A stretch of DNA of 48,854 nt from Streptomyces morookaense (lineage in GTDB: Bacteria > Actinomycetota > Actinomycetes > Streptomycetales > Streptomycetaceae), in assembly GCF_013030945.1 (NCBI RefSeq), contig NZ_JABBXF010000090.1:1-48854 (forward strand), given 5' to 3'. This document shows, piece by piece, positions 40,597-46,447 of the stretch. Position numbers and translations under genes: made by a program. Each line of letters starts with the position of its first letter. Positions within the stretch are counted from its first letter, which is position 1. The notes below the pieces were generated by a model. The model saw only the letters and a program-made list of their open reading frames with translations. It ran no database searches and was not told the origin of the DNA.

Positions 40597-40689
40597 CCTC
40601 GGCGCGGGTGCTCCGGCTCGCAGGGCCCCGGGCCCTGCTCACGGTTGCGGGTCAGCGCCGGATTCGCACCGGCTTCCCCCGTTCCGAGG
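40597..40689 (-). ncRNA. Cobalamin (B12) riboswitch
   Basis: Read on the minus strand, GGGAAGCCGGTGCGAATCCGG is followed by GCTGACCCGCAACCGTGAG (the invariant GACCCGCAACxGT core), a hairpin CAGGGCCCGGGGCCCTG, and the B12 box GAGCCGGAGCACCCGC (plus-strand 40604-40619). P1 is CCTCGG (40684-40689) with CCGAGG (40597-40602). It controls the five-gene operon that starts 140 bases downstream at 40455. The leader between them contains GTACGG-AACTC-CCGTAC, a possible expression-platform hairpin. The extended ends of the RNA may differ by 10-40 bases. Confidence 0.93.
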
Positions 40690-40804
40690 TGGGATGGAGT
40701 TGTCCCGGACACCTTAACCGGACGCCCGCTTGCGTGGCGGGGCGGATACGTACCGCTACGTCCCGCGGGCGCATTGCCCGGTCCGCGGGGAGCTGCTATC
40801 CCCA

Positions 40805-40821
40805 TCTGATGGGACGTCAGA
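40805..40821. promoter_or_regulatory. TetR-type operator upstream of the aldehyde dehydrogenase
   Basis: TCTGATG-GGA-CGTCAGA has the same architecture as the operator at 33497 (CTGACG-N3-CGTCAG) with one changed base. It ends 16 bp before the ATG and immediately precedes the ribosome site GGAGGGG, so binding would overlap the transcript start. Confidence 0.6.
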
Positions 40822-40837
40822 TCTGGAGGGGATCACG

Positions 40838-42286
40838 ATGACCGGAATCGTCGAGCACCGCCATCTCTTCATCGGCGGCACCCCGGCCGCCCCGGCGACG
40901 GACGCCGTGCTCGACGTCGTGTCGCCGCACACCGAGGAGATCATCGGGCGCGTGCCGCACGCCGCGCCCGCGGACGTGGACCGGGCCGTGGCCGCGGCCC
41001 GCACCGCCTTCGACTCGGGGGGCTGGCCGGGACTGCCGCCGGAGGAGCGGATCGCCGTCGTCACCCGCATCAAGGACGCGATCGCCGCCCGGCACGAGGA
41101 GTTCGCCCGCCTCATCTCCGCGCAGAACGGCTCCCCCTACTCCTGGAGCGTCCTCGGGCAGGCGCTCGGCGCGGTCATGGTGTGGGACTGCGCCATCTCC
41201 GTCGCCCGCGGCTTCCCCTGCGAGGAGCGCAGGGCCGGCGCGTTCGGCCCGCTGCTCGTGCGGCACGAGCCGGTCGGGGTGGTGGCGGCCGTGGTGCCCT
41301 GGAACGTGCCGCAGTTCACCGCGGCCACGAAGCTGGCGCCCGCGCTGCTGGCCGGCTGCTCGGTGATCCTCAAGCCGTCGCCCGAGACGCCGCTGGACGC
41401 GTACCTCCTCGCGGAGATCGCCGCCGAGGCCGGGCTGCCGGAGGGCGTGCTGTCGGTCCTGCCCGCCGGGCGGGAGACCGGCGAATACCTCGTCGGGCAC
41501 CCCGGCGTCGACAAGGTGGCCTTCACCGGGTCGGTCGCGGCGGGCAAGCGCGTGATGGAGGTCGCCGCGCGCAACCTGACCCGCGTCACCCTCGAACTGG
41601 GCGGCAAGTCCGCCGCCATCGTCCTGCCGGACGCCGACCTGGACGCGGCCGTCGCCGGCATCGTCCCCAGCGCCTGGATGAACAACGGCCAGGCCTGCGT
41701 GGCCCAGACCCGCGTCCTCGCCCCGCGCACCCACTACGCCGAACTCGCCGAACGGTTGGCGGCGGCTGCCACGGAGTTGACCGTCGGCGACCCGCTCGAC
41801 CCCGCTACCGCGGTCGGCCCCCTGGTGACGAGGCGCCAGCGGGACCGCTCGCTGGAGTACATCGCGCTGGGAAGGGAGGAGGGCGCCAAGGTCCTGGCGG
41901 GCGGCGGCCGCCCGGCGGACCGGGAGAAGGGCTGGTACGTCGAGCCGACGCTCTTCGGCGACGTGGACAACGCGATGCGCATCGCCCGCGAGGAGATCTT
42001 CGGCCCGGTCGTCTGCCTGCTGCCCTACGAGGACGAGGAGGAGGCCGTCGCGATAGCCGACGACTCGGACTACGGCCTGTCGGGCAGTGTGTGGACGGGT
42101 GATGTGGAGCGGGGGCTGGAGGTGGCGCGGCGGGTACGTACCGGGACGTACTGCGTCAACACCTTCAGCCTGGACATGATGGGCCCTTTCGGCGGCTACA
42201 AGTCCTCCGGGTTGGGGCGGGAGTTCGGGCCGGAGGGGTTTGCGGAGTATCTGGAGCACAAGACGATTCATTTGCCGGCGGGGTGA
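40838..42286 (+). CDS. NAD(P)+-dependent aldehyde dehydrogenase
   Basis: 482 residues of the ALDH superfamily. PWNVPQFTAATKLAPALLAGCSVILKPSPETPLDAYLLAE is the cofactor-binding region, FTGSVAAGKRVME the Rossmann turn, E253 (LELGGKSA) the general base, and C287 (NNGQACVAQTR) the nucleophile. EIFGPVVCLLPYEDEEEAV and GGYKSSGLGREFGPEG are the usual C-terminal blocks. Sequence style is that of actinobacterial ALDHs linked to steroid or aromatic catabolism (acting on hydrophobic aldehydes). GGAGGGG precedes ATG 40838. Its operator nearly matches the cyp125-fadA5 operator, suggesting it oxidises the aldehyde generated after P450 hydroxylation. Confidence 0.92.
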   Translation: MTGIVEHRHLFIGGTPAAPATDAVLDVVSPHTEEIIGRVPHAAPADVDRAVAAARTAFDSGGWPGLPPEERIAVVTRIKDAIAARHEEFARLISAQNGSPYSWSVLGQALGAVMVWDCAISVARGFPCEERRAGAFGPLLVRHEPVGVVAAVVPWNVPQFTAATKLAPALLAGCSVILKPSPETPLDAYLLAEIAAEAGLPEGVLSVLPAGRETGEYLVGHPGVDKVAFTGSVAAGKRVMEVAARNLTRVTLELGGKSAAIVLPDADLDAAVAGIVPSAWMNNGQACVAQTRVLAPRTHYAELAERLAAAATELTVGDPLDPATAVGPLVTRRQRDRSLEYIALGREEGAKVLAGGGRPADREKGWYVEPTLFGDVDNAMRIAREEIFGPVVCLLPYEDEEEAVAIADDSDYGLSGSVWTGDVERGLEVARRVRTGTYCVNTFSLDMMGPFGGYKSSGLGREFGPEGFAEYLEHKTIHLPAG

Positions 42287-42430
42287 GCTTGGCGGTGCGG
42301 CGGTCGGTTCGTGTGACCGAGTGCGGGCGTTCGAGCGGTATGCGTGCGGGCCGGGTCTCCCGGGAGGCTTCCCGGCCTGCGTGGTTCTTGGCGCGCGACT
42401 GGGAAATAGCCTTCCGGAACGGCAGGGATC

Positions 42431-42877
42431 ATGGCCACTATGGATACGACACCATCGGGCCAAGCCCTGGTCGAAGCGGGTTGGCAGGAGGTTTGCAACG
42501 ACGGGCGGGTCCGTCCGGAATTGCTCGAAGCGGCCTACGCCGAACCCCGTCTACGAGAGCTCTTCCCGTGGACAGGAATGGGCGAACTGCACTTCAGCCG
42601 TTGCACCGAGCAGCGATGGACCTGGGACATTCCGTACATCCACCCCGCGGCAGAAGGCGGCTACTGGGTCTCTGGACCCTCACGCAGTGAGACCGTGGGA
42701 CCGGCCGCGACGCCGCAACAGGCCATCGCGATGGTGGTCGAGCGCCTCCCTCCGAACTGCGGACCTGCCTTCGTCGGGACCCCGGAAGAACTCGCTGCCC
42801 ACGAAGCCATCGTCCGGCCCGGGACCACCGGCGGTCGGCGGCCCGTCGATACTGCATCGGGTCTGTTCGATGTGTGA
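42431..42877 (+). CDS. DUF6193-like protein
   Basis: 148 residues. It has an N-terminal helical block (ALVEAGWQEVCNDGRVRPELLEAAYAEPRLRELFPW) and then a beta segment (GELHFSRCTEQRWTWDIPYIHPAAEGGYWVSGPSRSETVG) and a helix AIAMVVERLPPNCGPAFVGTPEELAAHE. The ELRxLFPWTGMGELHFSRCTEQRWTWDIP pattern is that of DUF6193 proteins, sometimes labelled natural-product biosynthesis proteins or found near immunity-type genes. No catalytic motif is visible. Seventeen bases separate its stop from the DUF1266 gene, so they are probably cotranscribed. The 144 bp upstream show nothing else. Confidence 0.6.
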   Translation: MATMDTTPSGQALVEAGWQEVCNDGRVRPELLEAAYAEPRLRELFPWTGMGELHFSRCTEQRWTWDIPYIHPAAEGGYWVSGPSRSETVGPAATPQQAIAMVVERLPPNCGPAFVGTPEELAAHEAIVRPGTTGGRRPVDTASGLFDV

Positions 42878-42893
42878 TCGATAGGGTTGGAAC

Positions 42894-44237
42894 ATGGGGT
42901 TGTGGAACACGGGGGAGAGGCCTGTCGGCTGGGCGCAGCCGGGGGTCTGGGATCCACGGGCGGCCGCGGTATGGCAGGCGCCGAGCGATGTCGAGCAGGG
43001 GCTGTACGACGCGCTGCTCCGCGGCGACTGGGACGCGTACCTCCATGTGCTGGCCGGGACGCGGCTGTTCCTGCCCGTCCCGCGGGCAGGCGCGGACGCC
43101 GACCCTCCGACGGTGATGTTCACCCCCTGGCGGCACCCCCGGACGGGGATCGTCTGCCTTGCGGTGTACACCGAGGGCATGCTGCCCGCGCCGGTCCCCG
43201 ACCCTGTCTTCTGCGGGTACTCCCTGGGCTGGTACGCGCGGGAATGGAACGATGCCGATCCGCCGTATCTGGCGGTCAACCCCGGGACCCCCTGCGAGGC
43301 CGTCATCCCGGCGACGTCGGCGCACCGCGCCGTCTGGAAGGAGCACGCCGAGCGCGCGCACACCAGGGCCTGCGGCTGCCCGGACCGGCACGGCCGGCTG
43401 CGCGCCCTGTACGTGGGCGGCCCCCTGCACGGCCCGCTCGCCCATGGACTCGCCTGCAGCGCGCTGCTCTTCGTCAAGAACGGGGAACTGTGGAACGCCA
43501 TGGCCTATCACGGCGGCGGCTACTTCCACGAGAAGGACCGGCTCGAGGACTGGTGGGGGATCGACGGCCCGGAGGCGTGGCGCGACGCCCAGGAGCGGCT
43601 GCTGAACGCCGACATGGTCGGTGACGTATGGGAGTTCGCGCTCGGGGTCCGGCGGGCCATGGCACAGGACTACGTCGGGCCCGTCGAGGTGGAGCACTGG
43701 CGCCGCACGGCGGAGCACGTCCTGCGCAGGAGGATCGCGGAGGCGGGGGAGACCCGGATCACGCCCGACGGGGTCACCCGGGGGAGGACCCTCACGGAGG
43801 ACGAGGTCGAGGAGCACGTCGCCGAACTCCACCGGCTGATTGGCGTGATCACGCGGTACGAGGCCCGTTTCCGCGCGGACGGCCTGCTGGCGGAGGACGC
43901 CTATGTGCGCACCACGCAGGCCTGGGACTACGGACGGGCCTCCGGGATGGCCCGCTGGGGCCTGGCCGCGAGGTACTGCACCCTGCACGAGGCCGAGGAG
44001 GCGGTCCTGCGCGCCGGTATCGCCGCCAGGTCCGTCTACAGCTCCTGGGAGGAGTTCTCCGCCGCGTACGCCCTCGGGCGCTGCCTCCACTTCGACGAGG
44101 AGCAGTTCGGCTCGTGGTACGAGGAGGTTCTCCAGGCACATCGCACCCTCACCACGGACCCGGGCAGTCCTTGGCTCAACATCCCGTGGGGGCGGGAGGG
44201 GGTTGGGCTCGGGCAGGGGCAGGGGCAGAGGGCGTGA
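42894..44237 (+). CDS. DUF1266 protein with SseB-like N-terminal domain
   Basis: 447 residues. About residues 30-125 look SseB-like (EQGLYDALLRGDWDAYLHVLAGTRLFLPV...GIVCLAVYTEG). A middle region has CGCPDRHGR and VGGPLHGPLAHGLACSALLFVKNGELWNAMAYHGGGYFHE. From about residue 245 it is the DUF1266 region (GDVWEFALGVRRAM; AWDYGRASGMARWGLAARYCTLHEAEEAVLRAG; YSSWEEFSAAYALGRCLHFD). DUF1266 proteins (E. coli YbeR/YbeU type) occur near polymorphic toxin genes, and here an RHS toxin lies 2 kb away. The function is unknown. The low-complexity C-terminus GQGQGQRA follows the last domain. Confidence 0.75.
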   Translation: MGLWNTGERPVGWAQPGVWDPRAAAVWQAPSDVEQGLYDALLRGDWDAYLHVLAGTRLFLPVPRAGADADPPTVMFTPWRHPRTGIVCLAVYTEGMLPAPVPDPVFCGYSLGWYAREWNDADPPYLAVNPGTPCEAVIPATSAHRAVWKEHAERAHTRACGCPDRHGRLRALYVGGPLHGPLAHGLACSALLFVKNGELWNAMAYHGGGYFHEKDRLEDWWGIDGPEAWRDAQERLLNADMVGDVWEFALGVRRAMAQDYVGPVEVEHWRRTAEHVLRRRIAEAGETRITPDGVTRGRTLTEDEVEEHVAELHRLIGVITRYEARFRADGLLAEDAYVRTTQAWDYGRASGMARWGLAARYCTLHEAEEAVLRAGIAARSVYSSWEEFSAAYALGRCLHFDEEQFGSWYEEVLQAHRTLTTDPGSPWLNIPWGREGVGLGQGQGQRA

Positions 44238-44262
44238 CGGAAGACCGAGCCCGGAGTGTGTG

Positions 44263-44322
44263 CCTCCGGTGACAGAAACCTTCGTGAACGACCCCTGAAG
44301 GTGAGGGTTTCTGACACCGGAA
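44263..44322. terminator. Long inverted repeat between convergent genes
   Basis: CCGGTGACAGAAACC pairs with GGTTTCTGACACCGG at 14 of 15 positions, and the inner ACCTTC pairs with GAAGGT. It separates the DUF1266 and DUF7848-like genes and probably terminates both; the length and the single mismatch also fit a mobile-repeat relic. Confidence 0.6.
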
Positions 44323-44355
44323 GGAGTGGTGGCGCTTGGCGGTGCGCCTGTCGGT

Positions 44356-44610
44356 CTACGGGGTGATCGGCCCTTCCGGGCTGGTCTTCCAGTGCCGGTG
44401 TGCGATCTCACGGTAGCCGGTGTGGTCCGGGTTGGCGCCGGAGTGCCGCATGGCCCAGTCAAGGGCAGTGCCGATCTCCGCGCATGGCCCCGAGCTCTTG
44501 GTGCAGGCGGCGCAGTGCAGTTCGTGCGTTACCAGGGGGTTGCCCGGCACCTTCACGGACGTGATCTTCCAGCGGGTGAATCGCATTGCGGAACGGGTCA
44601 CTTGCTCCAC
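44356..44610 (-). CDS. DUF7848-like small Cys-containing protein
   Basis: 84 residues starting at GTG 44610, or at ATG 44586 (MRFTRWKITSVKVPG). It contains CAACTKSSGPC, a zinc-knuckle-like CxxC...C set, then ALDWAMRHSGANPDHTGYREIAHRHWKTSP. This matches a family of 70-90-residue proteins found in Streptomyces beside XRE/DUF397 modules. The start overlaps the stop of the small upstream gene, so they form a pair divergent from the XRE regulator. The function is unknown. Confidence 0.6.
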   Translation of the reverse strand: MEQVTRSAMRFTRWKITSVKVPGNPLVTHELHCAACTKSSGPCAEIGTALDWAMRHSGANPDHTGYREIAHRHWKTSPEGPITP

Positions 44611-44735
44611 CTCGGCTCGTCGTGGGGGAGCGGCGCTCCTGCCATCAGGTCGTCACGCCTGCGGGGCTCCCTGGCCCGTTCGAGCCGGCGGCGGATACGG
44701 TTGAGCACGTCAGCGCTCCTCTCAGCGTTGGCCAT
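44598..44735 (-). CDS. Small basic protein, unknown
   Basis: A 45-residue ORF: MANAERSADVLNRIRRRLER, then a basic/acidic tail. It is highly charged, helical by composition, and has no Cys. Its last 13 bases overlap the start of the 84-residue gene, and it is the first gene reading away from the XRE regulator. There is no strong ribosome-binding site, so it may be part of a leader. Confidence 0.4.
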   Translation of the reverse strand: MANAERSADVLNRIRRRLERAREPRRRDDLMAGAPLPHDEPRWSK

Positions 44736-44895
44736 GCCCCGGGACCGGTAGGACGGTCGCCGGGGTCCTTTTCGTTTCGCGATCCCTGGAGAGTTGGGAA
44801 TCGCGGGTCTCCACTTTGGCTCAACGGGCACACTGGGGACACACCTGCACTGTGACCAAATGCCGCTAGTGCACAGCAAGTTGAAGGGCCGTTCG

Positions 44896-45726
44896 ATGGA
44901 GCTACAAGAGAACGAAGACAGGTCCACGCCGCGCACGATGCTGGGGCGCAGGCTGCGGCGCCTGCGTGAATCAGCGGGTCTGTCCCTGCGCGCCCTCGCA
45001 GAGCGAATTGGGTACCCGCACACGTACATCGGCCGGGTCGAGCGCGGCGAGCAGCTTCCCTCTGTGGCCCTCGCGGAAGCCTTGGACGTCCACTTCGACG
45101 CAGACGAACTGTTCGTCGAGCTGCTCGCCATGGCACAAGACACCCTGATCGCCGACTACAGTCGAGAGGTCGTTGCGCAAGAGCGAAAGGCTCTCCGAAT
45201 CCAAGTATTCACGAGCAGCCTGATCCCCGGACTACTGCAGACGGAAGACTATGCGCGAGAACTGTTCCTGGCGGGAATGCCCGGCAAAACGCCCGATCAG
45301 ATCAGTGCGCATGTGACAGCCAGAATGAACCGGCAGTGTCTCTTCGAGGCGGATGACCCGCCTTATTATTGGGCAATCATTGACGAAGCTGCGCTAAAGC
45401 GTCCAACGGTCAATAAAAAGTTCATGACGGCACAACTGGACCGGTTGTTGAGGGCGGCAGACAGCTCGCTCATCACGGTGCAGATCCTTCCGTTCCGGCA
45501 GGCGCTGCATCCGATGTTGGGTGGTAGCTTGACCCTGTTGACTCTCAAGGACGGCGGGACGGTGGCTCTGGTCGAAAGCTTCGACTCCGGTGAGGCAGTG
45601 GATGCACCGAAGAAGCTGGTTGAGCTGGTCCAGCGCTTCGACGTGGCGCGCTCAATGGCTCTGCCGGAGCCCGAGTCTCTCGACCTGATCCGCGATTACC
45701 TGGAAGAGTACACCGATGAAGGCTAG
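44896..45726 (+). CDS. XRE-family regulator with DUF5753 domain
   Basis: 276 residues. The N-terminal helix-turn-helix (LGRRLRRLRESAGLSLRALAERIGYPHTYIGRVERGEQLPS, residues 16-57) is followed by a DUF5753 effector domain with VFTSSLIPGLLQTEDYARELF and PYYWAIIDEAALKRP. DUF5753 XRE proteins are abundant in Streptomyces and pair with a DUF397 protein immediately downstream; some pairs control morphology and antibiotic production. AAGGG precedes ATG 44896. The DUF397 gene overlaps its end by 11 bases. GC is lower here than in the neighbouring core genes. Confidence 0.88.
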   Translation: MELQENEDRSTPRTMLGRRLRRLRESAGLSLRALAERIGYPHTYIGRVERGEQLPSVALAEALDVHFDADELFVELLAMAQDTLIADYSREVVAQERKALRIQVFTSSLIPGLLQTEDYARELFLAGMPGKTPDQISAHVTARMNRQCLFEADDPPYYWAIIDEAALKRPTVNKKFMTAQLDRLLRAADSSLITVQILPFRQALHPMLGGSLTLLTLKDGGTVALVESFDSGEAVDAPKKLVELVQRFDVARSMALPEPESLDLIRDYLEEYTDEG

Positions 45727-45931
45727 TCGAATACCGGATGCACCCATATTTAAGACGTGGAGAAGATCCACTTACAGTGGATCGGAAAACGGGGCATGTG
45801 TGGAGGTGGCCGACTGCTTCCAAGGCGCTATACCCGTGCGAGACAGCAAGGTTCCCCACGGCCCGGTTCTTGTTCTTCGCAGCGAGGCGTGGTCAGCTTT
45901 CTTGGCCGGCATCAAGGCCGGAAGCATCTGA
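45716..45931 (+). CDS. DUF397 protein, partner of XRE/DUF5753 regulator
   Basis: 71 residues. The WRRSTYSGSENGACVEVADCFQGAIPVRDSKVPHGPVLVLRSEAWSAFLAGIKAG core is the complete DUF397 domain (W.kSsyS...g.CVEVA......v.vRDSk.p.gp.l.f....W.aF). Partners of this kind act as cytoplasmic antagonists or co-regulators of the upstream XRE protein. The two genes overlap by 11 bases, so they are translated together. Confidence 0.9.
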   Translation: MKASRIPDAPIFKTWRRSTYSGSENGACVEVADCFQGAIPVRDSKVPHGPVLVLRSEAWSAFLAGIKAGSI

Positions 45932-45971
45932 GCGCCTTCGAACCGTATGCCAGCGGCCCATTGGCACCCAC

Positions 45972-46412
45972 TCACGCCTGTCGGTACCAGTCCTCTCCGG
46001 CGCTTTCAAGGGCGCGTCGGAGATAATTTTCCAGAGACGGGCAAACCCAGTTCCGACTGTCGGTCTCGTGCTCCCAGACAAAAACGTCCTGTCGTTGAGG
46101 TGTACGCACAAAGGCAAACTGATCGCCGCCCCCGTTGTCGCCGAAGAACATGAGCGAGTCGAAGGGCATGTAGAGATCTGCATACGACTCATTAGTACGA
46201 AACGCGCGGTTGTCCTGGAGGATTCGTTCACAGCTCCAGATGATCTCGGATCCGAATTCGTCTTCGACTCCGTCAGTCTCCAGGAGTAGTTGCTTCAAAT
46301 CATCCGGGACGGGTTGGCCGAGTCGGGACTCGATGTCGTCGAGCGTGGCTCGCGATGCAGGTTCGCGCAGTTCGACGGTGTGTCCAGTGGATTCGAGAAC
46401 TTCACGCCACAT
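45972..46412 (-). CDS. SMI1/KNR4 (SUKH) immunity protein
   Basis: 146 residues with the SUKH fold: an N-terminal helix (TLDDIESRLGQPVPDDLKQLLLETDGVEDEFGSEIIWSCERI), a central LYMPFDSLMFFGDNGGGDQFAFV and a C-terminal VFVWEHETDSRNWVCPSLENYLRRAL. SUKH proteins neutralise nuclease toxins in polymorphic toxin systems. It follows the RHS gene by 35 bases on the same strand, behind AAGGAG, the normal toxin-immunity order. Codon use is less GC-biased than in the core genes, as in the toxin tip. Confidence 0.88.
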   Translation of the reverse strand: MWREVLESTGHTVELREPASRATLDDIESRLGQPVPDDLKQLLLETDGVEDEFGSEIIWSCERILQDNRAFRTNESYADLYMPFDSLMFFGDNGGGDQFAFVRTPQRQDVFVWEHETDSRNWVCPSLENYLRRALESAGEDWYRQA

Positions 46413-46447
46413 TATTTTCTCCTTCTTCGAATGCGGTATGGCGAATG

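Noticed and set aside
37468..40809. Over 1100 codons open on the plus strand across the ECF operon
   Set aside because: Antisense to five genes with strong motifs and a riboswitch; composition is typical of a GC-rich shadow frame.
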